35,484 bases of DNA from Acidobacteriota bacterium (GTDB lineage Bacteria > Actinomycetota > Acidimicrobiia > ATN3), in contig QEUQ01000025.1 in assembly GCA_003577105.1 (NCBI GenBank), positions 1-35,484 on the forward strand. Direction: 5' to 3'. Under the pieces are notes generated by a model, which was given only the letters and a program-made list of their open reading frames with translations, was not told the DNA's origin and did not search any database. Positions 24,471 through 31,481 of the stretch are shown here, piece by piece (position 1 is the first letter of the stretch; every line of letters starts with the position of its first letter). Made by a program: the position numbers and the translations under genes.

Positions 24471-25916
24471 CTATTCGCCAGGGCCAGCTGTCCACTCCGG
24501 CGGCACCGGGCGCACCCCTTGTCCGGTCGGCGGGGCCGGGGTCTCACCCGAAAGGTCATCAAGGCTAAGCGGTTGAATTGCCTGAGTCGGCCTGCTGGGC
24601 GAGGCCGCCACAGGCGGTGGTGGTGGTGCGGTTGGAGCGGCAGGAGCGGCTGGTGCCTCGCCTTGCGCTGGAGCAGCAGGTGAAGGAGCGACCGGTTCGG
24701 CCGGGGCAAATGCTCCAGCCGCGACGCGGCGTTCGCGTGCTTGCTCGTCGGCAAGTTCGCGCTGCTTCTCAACGGCCTGCTGCACGACGGCTGATTGTGC
24801 TGTCCATGCTTGAGTCTGCCCCGTATCCGGATTCATCATCGCTGCAGGACTTGGAGCAGGCTGGCTTGAACTCCCCATTGCTCCCATGACTTCTGAGAGC
24901 GGAGCGTCCGAGTCGACCGGCGGGGGTTCGTATCCGGCGGGGGCAGCCGGAGCCGATGGGGGAGTAGGCGCCGCAGGAACCGTCGCTGCGGCTGCAGGCG
25001 GAGCCTGGTAGTCGGGCATCACGCGCTGTGTCGTACTCAGATCAGGTGAGATTTCCATGGTCGGCGCGGGTTGTGCATCGGCGGCCATTGGGGTCTCCAC
25101 ATACCCGGGCGGCGGAGCTTGCAGCGGCGTGGCCGGCGGTTCCGGCATTGGAGCGGCGTCGGGATACGCGGCGGGCATCATCGGCGTGGAGAACTCATCG
25201 GACTCCTGGGCCTGCCTACGGCCTCGCCTGCCCCGCCTCTTCGGTTCGGGTGGCGCCGGAGCTTCATAGCTTCCGGCTGAAGCAGGTCCGGCAACCATCG
25301 GTGGCGGAGGCGCCTCTGCGCCCTTGCGCCGCAGTTTGCGCGAGCGCTTCGGTGGTTCTTCGACCGGCTGGGGCATGGGTGGCATGCCGGGTGCTGGGAA
25401 CTCGCCTGATTGATACGGCGGAGGCGCCATCTCGCCGGATTGATACTGCGGCGGAGCCTGGACCGCTTCTGGGGCTGGCATCGGGGCGGCAGGAGGCTGA
25501 GGGATCGCCTGATCTTGAGCTGGCATAGGGGCCGGTGCGGGGGCAGGTGCGGGAGCGGGAATCGGCGCAGGGGGGGCAGCGGCGACTGGAGGTTGCGGGG
25601 CAGCTGGTGCTCCGCCTTCCATCTCGTTGAAGAAGCCTGCGAGTTCAGGAGCGACGCCAGCCGGCGCTGCGGGAGGCGGGGCCGGGGCTGCGGGAGCCGG
25701 GGCTACCGGGGCTGCCATCGGAGCCGGGGCTGGCTGGCCGGAAGCGAAGTCGGCCATTGGCGCGGCGTTCGCATCTGGTTGGGGCGCGAAGCCCATTACG
25801 GGCGTCTCACCACCCAGCCGGTGCCCGAGAAAGCAGTACCCCGCTCTGCCTCCGGGAACTTGACCGTGACACCAGTCGCATTCAACAACGGTACTGCTCA
25901 TCATGCTCATACTCAT
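24471..25916 (-). CDS. Pro/Ala-rich protein with N-terminal Cys-His zinc-binding-like motif
   Basis: The family is not recognised. The 481 residues begin with CDWCHGQVPGGRAGYCFLGH, a CxxC followed by CxxxH that could bind zinc. The rest is nearly all Pro, Ala, Gln and Met: PAPAPAPAPAPMPAQ-type runs, two YQSGE(M/F)xxP repeats, two basic clusters (KRSRKLRRKG and PKRRGRRGRRQ), and a more helical segment with VVQQAVEKQRELADEQARER. No signal peptide or membrane segment is seen, so it is probably a cytoplasmic, mostly disordered scaffold. GGAGG (25926-25930) stands 9 bases before ATG 25916. The plus-strand ORFs inside it are shadows. dut is divergent upstream. Confidence 0.75.
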   Translation of the reverse strand: MSMSMMSSTVVECDWCHGQVPGGRAGYCFLGHRLGGETPVMGFAPQPDANAAPMADFASGQPAPAPMAAPVAPAPAAPAPPPAAPAGVAPELAGFFNEMEGGAPAAPQPPVAAAPPAPIPAPAPAPAPAPMPAQDQAIPQPPAAPMPAPEAVQAPPQYQSGEMAPPPYQSGEFPAPGMPPMPQPVEEPPKRSRKLRRKGAEAPPPPMVAGPASAGSYEAPAPPEPKRRGRRGRRQAQESDEFSTPMMPAAYPDAAPMPEPPATPLQAPPPGYVETPMAADAQPAPTMEISPDLSTTQRVMPDYQAPPAAAATVPAAPTPPSAPAAPAGYEPPPVDSDAPLSEVMGAMGSSSQPAPSPAAMMNPDTGQTQAWTAQSAVVQQAVEKQRELADEQARERRVAAGAFAPAEPVAPSPAAPAQGEAPAAPAAPTAPPPPPVAASPSRPTQAIQPLSLDDLSGETPAPPTGQGVRPVPPEWTAGPGE

Positions 25917-26117
25917 GGAGACGATCCTCCAGACCCTCGCGTCGATTTCGAGCTTCGCCCCGACTCATTGATGCCTTCGCCTGCGTGACTTGAACGCCGG
26001 TTCGGGCCATAACGAGATTTCCCGCTGCTCGATCCTTCAAATGTTCCATGTTGTCGCCGTGTGGCGATCGGAGTTCGCACTTGCCCCAGCAGCGCTTTCA
26101 TGCGCAGTCTGTGTGCC

Positions 26118-26552
26118 ATGGAGCTCCGAATACAACAATTGGCCCCTAATCTTCGCATACCTGAGCAAGCTCATGAAGGGGATGCGGGAATTGATCTGAG
26201 ATCCGCTGTGGACTTTTCGCTCGCGCCCGGCGAGAGAAGACGTGTGCCGACGGGCATCGCAGTCGAGATTCCACCAGGTCACGCGGGTCTTGTTCTCCCC
26301 CGTTCGGGCCTGGCCGACCGTCATGGAATCGCTCTCGTGAACTCACCAGGGCTGATCGACGCTGGCTACCGAGGCGAGATCCACGTGATTCTCATTAACC
26401 TCGATGCCAATGAGGTCGTTGAGTTCAGCTGTGGTGATCGAATCGCGCAGCTGGTGCTTGTGAGGTTTGAGTCTGTCGAGATCAAGATAGCCGATGCTCT
26501 TACCGAGTCCACTCGCGGCGACCGAGGATTCGGCAGCTCAGGAAAGGGCTAA
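26118..26552 (+). CDS. dut: Deoxyuridine 5'-triphosphate nucleotidohydrolase
   Basis: dUTPase hydrolyses dUTP to dUMP and pyrophosphate, keeping uracil out of DNA and supplying dUMP for thymidylate. All five motifs are present in the 144 residues: GDAGIDLRSA, PRSGLADRHG, IDAGYRGEIHV with the uracil-discriminating Tyr, RIAQLVLVRF, and the Arg/Gly-rich C-terminal RGDRGFGSSG arm. The frame opens at 26061, but ATG 26118 (MELRIQQLAPN) gives the family start. No Shine-Dalgarno is visible. It is divergent from the Pro/Ala-rich gene. Confidence 0.94.
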   Translation: MELRIQQLAPNLRIPEQAHEGDAGIDLRSAVDFSLAPGERRRVPTGIAVEIPPGHAGLVLPRSGLADRHGIALVNSPGLIDAGYRGEIHVILINLDANEVVEFSCGDRIAQLVLVRFESVEIKIADALTESTRGDRGFGSSGKG

Positions 26553-26617
26553 CCAACTTCTGCGCGCGCTCGGCAGCAGCTCCGATCTTGATCTTGGCGA
26601 TACCGGAGGCTTCTTGA

Positions 26618-26646
26618 TTGCCGTACTTTGAGTTGGGCCATACAAT
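26618..26646 (+). promoter_or_regulatory. Predicted tRNA promoter
   Basis: TTGCCG (26618-26623), 17 bases, TACAAT (26641-26646), ending 11 bases before the mature 5' end of tRNA-Gly. The -10 is 5 of 6. It probably serves both tRNA genes, which are 35 bases apart. Confidence 0.6.
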
Positions 26647-26657
26647 TCGAAGTCCAA

Positions 26658-26730
26658 GCGGACGTGGCTCAGCTGGTAGAGCATCACCTTGCCAAGGTGA
26701 GGGTCGCGGGTTCGAATCCCGTCGTCCGCT
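26658..26730 (+). tRNA. tRNA-Gly (anticodon GCC)
   Basis: A 73-base cloverleaf: acceptor GCGGACG pairs with CGTCCGC, D-arm GGCTCAGCTGGTAGAGC, anticodon stem CACCT/AGGTG with loop TTGCCAA (anticodon GCC), and T-arm GCGGGTTCGAATCCCGT. The discriminator is U. No CCA is encoded. Confidence 0.96.
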
Positions 26731-26765
26731 CTGATTCGGGTTTCTCTAATGCGACCCGGTTCGCC

Positions 26766-26837
26766 GGCGGCGTAGCCGAGTGGTTCAGGCAGGGGTCTGC
26801 AAAACCTCATACGGCGGTTCGATTCCGCCCGCCGCCT
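26766..26837 (+). tRNA. tRNA-Cys (anticodon GCA)
   Basis: A 72-base cloverleaf: acceptor GGCGGCG pairs with CGCCGCC, anticodon stem GGGGT/ACCTC with loop CTGCAAA (anticodon GCA), T-arm GCGGTTCGATTCCGC, and the U73 discriminator that is an identity element of tRNA-Cys. No CCA is encoded. The stop codon of the opposing GH4 gene begins at the very next base. Confidence 0.95.
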
Positions 26838-28175
26838 CTAGTCGGGTGATGATCCGGCCCGCATCGGCGCCATCGATTCCCAGTCCGGAATCCATTCGCG
26901 CTGTGCTTCGAGGAGGCCCCGGAGGATCAAGCGAGCACTATCCGTCGAAGGTACGAGCGGATCGAGTGCCATCGCGCCGAGCGCAAGCTGCGCGTCCCTC
27001 AGATAGGCGGCCTGAGCGGTAAGTTCCTCGACATCAGTCACCCTCGCAACGAGGCTGCGCGTCGGATCAGCAAGCGGCCTCTCAAGTGCGATGGGGACAA
27101 TCGTCGCACGGTCGACGAGGGCGGGAGCTTCGATGACCGCGTGCTCTGGAAGGCCGCTTATGACGGGCTGGCCGCTTGGCATGGAATTTGGAAGATTGAG
27201 GTGGATCGTCAAGCCGGGGCCATAGAGCCAGGCGCCAATCATCTCGACGAGTCGCTCATTGCGAGGCGGGTGAAATATTGGATCGTTCGACTCGAGCTGA
27301 GCCTTCAGCTGATCGACAATCTGGTCGTAGTTGTCGAGCAGGAAATCCTCGAGTATTCGTGACACCCCCCATTTCTTGCCCCCATCGGTTTCGGCGCGCA
27401 AGTAGTAGGGGACGAATTCTGCCGGGTGCCGGTCGTTGTTGATGGGAAATTCGCCGAAGGTCTCCCAGAAGTCGAAGATCGACGGATGGAGCGCCTTTAG
27501 CTGTTCGTAGTGCTGGTGGATCAGCGGCCAGGCGTCGTGTCCGTCGAGCGTAACTTCTCGCATGAAGAGGAAGTGATTGACGCCCCACGCTCGGATATCC
27601 ATGGCGTGGTGGTCCGTCTTCAGAGTTGATGAGAGGATTTCGAGCGTCTCGTATGCGCCGTGGCAATATCCCACGTGCTTGGTCTTTCCATGAATGTCAA
27701 GCATGCGGCAGAGCTGGGCCATTGGATTTGTGAGTTCTACTAGCAGAGCGTCAGGAGCTTCCGACGCCACGGTGTCCGCTATCTCAATGAGTGCCGGGCC
27801 CTGGCGAATCGCTCTGATGATTCCCCCTGGTCCGACGGAATCGCCGACGGTCTGGAATACCCCGTGCCTCTCCGGCACGTCGAGTTCAATTCTTCTAGCG
27901 GCATTTCCGCCAACGCTGATCTGGACGATTACGACGTCGGCGCCTGATATCGCTCTAGCGCGGTCAGTCGTCGACTCCACCTCGATTGCCGAGTCCTGCT
28001 CGCCGAGGTATCGCCGGCACCAGCTCTCGAGCAGGTCAACTTTGGCTTCATCGATGTCCATGAGTGAGACGCTTGCCGTGTCAAAGCGCGTGTCCGCGGC
28101 CAAGTCAGCTAGGAGGTTGCGTGTCCAGACAGCACTTCCTCCACCGATGACGGCGATTCGAGGAGATGCCGTCAC
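26838..28175 (-). CDS. Glycoside hydrolase family 4 (NAD+/Mn2+-dependent alpha-galactosidase or 6-phospho-glycosidase type)
   Basis: GH4 enzymes cleave glycosides by an oxidation-elimination mechanism with NAD+ and Mn2+. The 445 residues start with the Rossmann motif IAVIGGGSAVWT (about 7-18). Family marks are DSVGPGGIIRAIRQGP, ELTNPMAQLCRML, the metal Cys171 in GYCHGAYE, and His201 in WGVNHFLF. Whether the substrate is phosphorylated cannot be decided, and no PTS or sugar ABC gene lies nearby. The GTG start at 28175 touches the stop of the small upstream gene, suggesting one transcript. The stop touches tRNA-Cys on the other strand without a spacer. Confidence 0.9.
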   Translation of the reverse strand: MTASPRIAVIGGGSAVWTRNLLADLAADTRFDTASVSLMDIDEAKVDLLESWCRRYLGEQDSAIEVESTTDRARAISGADVVIVQISVGGNAARRIELDVPERHGVFQTVGDSVGPGGIIRAIRQGPALIEIADTVASEAPDALLVELTNPMAQLCRMLDIHGKTKHVGYCHGAYETLEILSSTLKTDHHAMDIRAWGVNHFLFMREVTLDGHDAWPLIHQHYEQLKALHPSIFDFWETFGEFPINNDRHPAEFVPYYLRAETDGGKKWGVSRILEDFLLDNYDQIVDQLKAQLESNDPIFHPPRNERLVEMIGAWLYGPGLTIHLNLPNSMPSGQPVISGLPEHAVIEAPALVDRATIVPIALERPLADPTRSLVARVTDVEELTAQAAYLRDAQLALGAMALDPLVPSTDSARLILRGLLEAQREWIPDWESMAPMRAGSSPD

Positions 28176-28403
28176 CTACCCATCCCTCTTCATTTCCTGG
28201 ACCTCGAGTTGCGCGTTGATCCGCGTACATAGGTCGCAGGCGTGATCGCCAAGAATCTCTCGAATGTGCGCGGCCGCTTGGTCAGAGAGGACGACTACCG
28301 ATTCTGCGGCCGGGTCATAGCTAATGATGTGGTGACCTCCGGCAACGACGTCCTCAGCAAACTCCTCTATAAGCTGGTCGTCGTCTGCGGACTCACCAGT
28401 CAT
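28176..28403 (-). CDS. Small hypothetical protein with CxxC motif
   Basis: The 75 residues from ATG 28403 are acidic at the N-terminus (TGESADDDQLIEEFAEDVV), have a strand-like middle (HHIISYDPAAESVVVLSD), and contain HACDLCTRI near the end, a CxxC that could bind metal. The family is not recognised. The frame extends to 28481, but that N-terminal part is Arg-rich and less protein-like. Its TAG stop abuts the GH4 GTG start, which argues for co-expression. No clear ribosome binding site is seen. Confidence 0.5.
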   Translation of the reverse strand: MTGESADDDQLIEEFAEDVVAGGHHIISYDPAAESVVVLSDQAAAHIREILGDHACDLCTRINAQLEVQEMKRDG

Positions 28404-28474
28404 AGTCACTCGCGCAAGCAGGCTTGACCAAGATCTCACTGCCACTCCTCCTACATCTCGTCGGCGCATTATCG

Positions 28475-28499
28475 CCGCCAACCACGCAGAAGTTGGCGG
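28475..28499. repeat. 8-bp inverted repeat between divergent small gene and tRNA-Val
   Basis: CCGCCAAC (28475-28482) and GTTGGCGG (28492-28499) are perfect reverse complements over 9 bases. It lies in the divergent space and just before the possible tRNA-Val extended -10 (TGCTAGCAT, 28510-28518). Operator or hairpin are both possible. Confidence 0.45.
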
Positions 28500-28509
28500 T
28501 GGTAACGCG

Positions 28510-28518
28510 TGCTAGCAT
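28510..28518 (+). promoter_or_regulatory. Possible extended -10 for tRNA-Val
   Basis: TG, one base, TAGCAT (28513-28518) ends 10 bases before the tRNA 5' end. The nearest -35-like TTGGCG (28493-28498) is only 14 bases away and lies inside the dyad. Confidence 0.4.
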
Positions 28519-28528
28519 CGGTGACCTC

Positions 28529-28600
28529 GGGTGCTTAGCTCAGGGGGAGAGCGCTTCCCTGACACGGAAGAGGTCAGAGGTTCAAATCCTCTAGCACCCA
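28529..28600 (+). tRNA. tRNA-Val (anticodon GAC)
   Basis: A 72-base cloverleaf: acceptor GGGTGCT pairs with AGCACCC, anticodon stem CTTCC/GGAAG with loop CTGACAC (anticodon GAC), T-arm AGAGGTTCAAATCCTCT, A73 discriminator. No CCA is encoded. The MNT/HEPN genes lie directly downstream. Confidence 0.96.
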
Positions 28601-28689
28601 CTCAGGGCTTCTGCGGTCGTAAGTGGCCGAACAATGTGGTCGAGGTCCTTGAGCGGATTTCTCGATCGCCGACCCCGACTCATCTTCGC

Positions 28690-28695
28690 TATAAA
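28690..28695 (+). promoter_or_regulatory. -10 for a probably leaderless MNT/HEPN transcript
   Basis: TATAAA ends 8 bases before the MNT ATG at 28704, and no Shine-Dalgarno lies between. Transcription would begin at or within two bases of the ATG, giving a leaderless mRNA, a common form in actinobacteria. No -35 is recognisable. Confidence 0.5.
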
Positions 28696-28703
28696 GTCGA
28701 TGT

Positions 28704-29039
28704 ATGGAAGCGAGCAAACCGCCAATTCCACAAGCAGTCACTGACATGGTCGAGCGGATCGTCTCGGAGTTCGATCCGGATCTAGTGTTGTTGTTCGGCT
28801 CATATGCGCGCGGTACGGCCGACGAAGGCAGCGACGTTGATCTTCTCGTCGTCATGCCGGTCGTCGGGTCGCGGAGGTCGGCGGCCACGGAGATCGACAG
28901 GCTCCTAATAGACCGGCGAATCCCGCTCGACGTCATCGTCGTTACCCCCGAGGAGTTCGAGCGGAATCGAGACCTGGTGGGATCCGCAGTCAGACAGGCA
29001 ACGCTAGAGGGCCAAGTCGTCTATGAGCGAGCAGCCTGA
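28704..29039 (+). CDS. MNT-type minimal nucleotidyltransferase
   Basis: The 111 residues are a single polymerase-beta-like nucleotidyltransferase domain with FGSYARGTADEGSDVDLLVV: Gly32-Ser33, ten residues, then Asp44 and Asp46, plus the third Asp76 in PLDVIVVT. The active site is thus complete. Stand-alone MNT proteins act as antitoxins that AMPylate a HEPN partner in known MNT/HEPN systems. Here the HEPN gene overlaps its end by 17 bases, fixing the pair. The role here is inferred from family and context. Confidence 0.88.
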   Translation: MEASKPPIPQAVTDMVERIVSEFDPDLVLLFGSYARGTADEGSDVDLLVVMPVVGSRRSAATEIDRLLIDRRIPLDVIVVTPEEFERNRDLVGSAVRQATLEGQVVYERAA

Positions 29040-29424
29040 GTCGTATGCGGCGCAATGGGTCGCCCGCGCCGAAAACGACCCGAAAAATGCCGAGCGTGCC
29101 CTGGAACTTGGGGATGACTGCCCCTTTGACACCGTCGCGTTTCATGCCCAGCAGTGCGTTGAGAAGTACCTCAAGGCATGGTTGGTTGAGCATGGCGTCG
29201 AGTTCGCTAGAACCCATGATCTCGTGGTCCTCGTCGGCATGGCGAAGGACGCTGGCCTAGTCGGCGTCGAGGAGAGCGAAGTGTTGGCTCTCAACCGGTT
29301 CGCGGTCGAGGCTCGATATCCAGGAGAGTGGGATCCGATTCGTGGTGACGAAGCGATCGATGCGGTTGAAGCCGCCCGACGCCTCCGAGGCTCAATTCGG
29401 GAGTCTATGGAGCTGGCCGATTGA
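29023..29424 (+). CDS. HEPN domain protein, partner of MNT nucleotidyltransferase
   Basis: The 133 residues match the PF05168-like HEPN group: a helical bundle with ENDPKNAERALELGDDCPFD, then TVAFHAQQCVEKYLKAWLVE, FARTHDLVVL and the EARYPGEWDPI segment. In related systems HEPN proteins are RNase-like toxins with an Rx4-6H motif. In this copy the nearest Arg/His are R63-T-H65, so the classical spacing is not seen and RNase activity cannot be assumed. It overlaps the MNT gene by 17 bases and is followed within a few bases by a third small ORF. Confidence 0.85.
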   Translation: MSEQPESYAAQWVARAENDPKNAERALELGDDCPFDTVAFHAQQCVEKYLKAWLVEHGVEFARTHDLVVLVGMAKDAGLVGVEESEVLALNRFAVEARYPGEWDPIRGDEAIDAVEAARRLRGSIRESMELAD

Positions 29425-29457
29425 TTGTCGCCGGTCGTCCGGGCTGTGGAACACGCC

Positions 29458-29766
29458 ATGACATCGACTAAGAAGCAACTTCTCGTGGCCGAGCGAGCGG
29501 CCTTGGGCGCTTTTCGCAATGGCGGCTGCGTCCGAAAGCCGCGGGATGAGCGTCGCGATGAGGGCCACCGTTCGTACAAGAAGGGATGGGAAGTCCGGTT
29601 CTACGCCGACAGCGAGGAGGACGCGAGCCGGATCTGCAAAGTTCTTGCCGACTCAGGTCTTCGTCCCGGTCGCCCATACGAGAAGCGGGCGAGGCGATGG
29701 ATCGTGCCGCTATATGGGCGTGATGCGGTCGCCAAACTTCTGAGTTGGGACGAGCTGCTTACGTGA
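29458..29766 (+). CDS. Small hypothetical protein downstream of MNT/HEPN
   Basis: 102 residues from ATG 29458; TTG 29425, 1 base after the HEPN stop, would add 11 residues. The family is not recognised by name. The protein is basic, with a compact alpha/beta-looking core: KGWEVRFYADSEEDASRICK, VLADSGLRPGRPYEKRARRW and IVPLYGRDAVAKLLSW. Close spacing to HEPN suggests a third gene in the transcript. It could be an accessory gene or an unrelated neighbour. The stop overlaps a possible GTG start of the next ORF as GTGA. Confidence 0.6.
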   Translation: MTSTKKQLLVAERAALGAFRNGGCVRKPRDERRDEGHRSYKKGWEVRFYADSEEDASRICKVLADSGLRPGRPYEKRARRWIVPLYGRDAVAKLLSWDELLT

Positions 29767-30059
29767 CCGGACACCAGCGGGCAACGTTCCGCCTGGCGCG
29801 CCGACTGGTCGGCAGCCCCCCATACTTCGGTTCAGAGGTGCAGACTGTCCATTACTCAATCAGGCGACTAGAAGCCTCGCTAGTTGAGATGCCGGTTGGC
29901 ACGAGGGTCATCACGCAGGGGTACCGGAGGGCCTTGGACGGACCGGTGATAACGGCCAAGACTAGGTCAAGGATCGCGACCGACAGGGATGCTCGCGTGC
30001 GCCCGCTCCATGGAGTCGGATCCGCATTCTCGCGAATCGGAATCATTACGAAAGAATAG
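29763..30059 (+). CDS. Doubtful small ORF after the MNT/HEPN operon
   Basis: A 98-residue frame starting at GTG 29763, overlapping the preceding stop (GTGA). The product is Arg-rich (HQRATFRLARRLVGS, VITAKTRSRIATDRDARVRP), has no recognisable domain, and may be a remnant. The opposite strand also stays open here (29852-30451), which shows how weak open frames are as evidence in this G+C-rich sequence. The overlap alone supports it. Confidence 0.3.
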   Translation: MTGHQRATFRLARRLVGSPPYFGSEVQTVHYSIRRLEASLVEMPVGTRVITQGYRRALDGPVITAKTRSRIATDRDARVRPLHGVGSAFSRIGIITKE

Positions 30060-30115
30060 CTGCAAGATCGGGATCCACGCGACGCCAGCATTGGATTTCG
30101 GGCGATAGTCAATCC

Positions 30116-30361
30116 ATGACCATCAGCAAAGAAGAGCGCGAGCGTTTCGAACGCCAGGCCCGTTCGCTCCGGGAGATCGAGACCGACAGCCCCGGCACCC
30201 CTGAACAGCGGCAAAGGATGCTCGAGCTGGTCAACTATCTTCGCGTTGGCGATGGGTTCGAGCCGCTGACCGAAGAGGATGAAGAGGAGTTTCCTGAGCT
30301 CGGATTCTTCAGGCGCGCCCAAGCCCTTGGAATAGCTCGGATCCGTCGCAAAGGAACTTGA
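30116..30361 (+). CDS. Small acidic hypothetical protein
   Basis: The 81 residues begin with a charged helix (SKEERERFERQARSLREIET), have a second helix with PEQRQRMLELVNYLRV, and an acidic stretch (EPLTEEDEEEFPELG) before a basic end (ARIRRKG). No family is recognised. The TGA stop overlaps the TTG of the next short frame. It could be the antitoxin-like first gene of a small pair whose second gene is now truncated; this is inference from the neighbour. Confidence 0.5.
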   Translation: MTISKEERERFERQARSLREIETDSPGTPEQRQRMLELVNYLRVGDGFEPLTEEDEEEFPELGFFRRAQALGIARIRRKGT

Positions 30362-30501
30362 TCGCATGGCGGCCGCGCGACAGAGATGACATTGCTTCGA
30401 TCCTTGCCGCGGGGCACGAGCTCGACTGCGGATATGTAGATCACTGGGCAAGAGAGTGGGATGTGGCCGACCGCTGGGCGCAGGCCAGGCGCGCCATCTG
30501 A
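30358..30501 (+). pseudogene. Probable C-terminal remnant of a nucleotidyltransferase
   Basis: A 47-residue frame from TTG 30358 reads IAWRPRDRDDIASILAAGHE and then LDCGYVDHWAREWDVADRWA. This pattern (W-R-P-R-D, D-I-x-x-I-L, L-D, Y-V, W-A) resembles the C-terminal end of stand-alone nucleotidyltransferases of the AbiEii/MNT type, where it follows a catalytic domain of over 100 residues. No catalytic motif lies upstream in any frame: the same frame is closed by TGA at 30295. I infer that the body of the gene was lost. It could also be a genuine tiny protein; the 4-base overlap with the upstream ORF fits both. Confidence 0.45.
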
Positions 30502-30560
30502 TCGATCCTGCGCTTTGCCGGCTGCCAAGGCTACCAGCAGCTAGGCACCCCTAGAACGCG

Positions 30561-30575
30561 ACTTGTTGGACAAGT
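30561..30575. promoter_or_regulatory. GntR/FadR-type operator in front of the regulator gene
   Basis: ACTTGT-TGG-ACAAGT is a perfect 6-bp palindrome with a 3-base centre. Its core TTGTTGGACAA fits the TNGTNNNACNA pattern known for FadR-subfamily GntR regulators. It lies 28 bases before the GTG of the GntR gene, with a TAGCCT -10-like element (30590-30595) between, so autoregulation is likely. Confidence 0.65.
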
Positions 30576-30602
30576 GAATAGGTTCGCGGTAGCCTTGCCT
30601 TC

Positions 30603-31358
30603 GTGGCCTTCGAAGCAGTTGACAGACGTGATCTGGGCGACATCGTCGCATCGGAACTCCGTACCGCAATATTGCGTGGCGAATTCGCGGCCGGTGACAC
30701 CCTCCCCTCAGAGTCCGCGTTGGCGATGCAGTTTGGGGTCAACCGAACCACGCTGCGTGATGCGATGCGCGAGCTCGAACATCTCGGCCTGGTCGATAGG
30801 CGGCAAGGGGCTAGGGCACGTGTTCTGGATTGGCGTCAGACTGGTTCGATCGCGTTGCTGCGTCACTTGATCGAATCAGACGTCGGTGGCGAGGAATTCG
30901 ATACCGAACTAGTCGAGACGCTTGCGAACGTGCTCGAGGGCTTCTTCGCAATTGCGGCCGACGCGATTGTCGCGAGGCAAGCACCGGTTGATTCTCTGGT
31001 ATCAGGGCTCGATGGACTCGAAGTTGCCGCCGGGAATCAGGATCTCGAAGCAATCGAGGTCGAGCTTCGCGAGCTCTGCGACATCTACGTCGAGACGACG
31101 GAATCGATTGTGATTTGTCTGTTGTGGAACACATTCGTCCACATTCTCGAAATTGACCTCGACCCGGAGATGAAGATGGTCCATGCGATTGCCGCGGACA
31201 TCGCGACAAGTGACTCGCCGATTTCGATTTTGAGGCGATTGGTCACTTCCCTTGGTGAGCATGATCGTTCGAAATCCCAAGAAGGTGTCGGCGATCTCTT
31301 TGCCTACCTGAAATCACTGATTGGCATTGGTGCGCAATTGCCTGGAAGCCAACCGTGA
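30603..31358 (+). CDS. GntR family regulator, FadR-like
   Basis: The 251 residues have a winged helix-turn-helix (SELRTAILRGEFAAGDTLPS, then SALAMQFGVNRTTLRDAMRE at about 36-55) and an all-helical C-terminal ligand domain of the FadR/FCD type. Such regulators often sense organic acids or acyl-CoA. GTG 30603 has no ribosome binding site and a TAGCCT element 7 bases upstream, so the mRNA may be leaderless. A palindromic operator precedes it, and a matching motif precedes the diiron gene downstream, so it is the probable regulator of that cluster. Confidence 0.87.
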   Translation: MAFEAVDRRDLGDIVASELRTAILRGEFAAGDTLPSESALAMQFGVNRTTLRDAMRELEHLGLVDRRQGARARVLDWRQTGSIALLRHLIESDVGGEEFDTELVETLANVLEGFFAIAADAIVARQAPVDSLVSGLDGLEVAAGNQDLEAIEVELRELCDIYVETTESIVICLLWNTFVHILEIDLDPEMKMVHAIAADIATSDSPISILRRLVTSLGEHDRSKSQEGVGDLFAYLKSLIGIGAQLPGSQP

Positions 31359-31391
31359 GGAGGATCGATAGCTGGCAGTAACTCGGCGGAT

Positions 31392-31402
31392 TCGTGAAAC
31401 AA
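31392..31402. promoter_or_regulatory. Second FadR-type motif, upstream of the diiron operon
   Basis: TCGTGAAACAA fits TNGTNNNACNA exactly, 79 bases before the diiron gene ATG. The pattern has six fixed bases, so about one match per 4096 positions is expected by chance; on its own it is weak, but it agrees with the palindrome before the regulator gene. Confidence 0.4.
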
Positions 31403-31481
31403 CTGACCCGATCCGGAGAACTACAACGAGAAGTTTCTTGTGGCCGGCGCCCAAAGCGCCCAGGCGGAGGAGATACCCAAC

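Noticed and set aside
25028-25988. Plus-strand open frames inside the Pro/Ala-rich gene
   Set aside because: Arg/Gly-rich shadows of Pro/Ala codons. The minus frame is longest, has a ribosome binding site and a Cys/His motif.
29852-30451. 199-residue minus-strand open frame
   Set aside because: No recognisable domain, no ribosome binding site, and it opposes three plus-strand frames with better context.
28529-30554. Genomic island bounded by tRNA-Val
   Set aside because: A CTAGGCACCC at 30541 resembles the tRNA 3' end but has an extra base and is itself part of a small palindrome. No integrase or true direct repeat was found.
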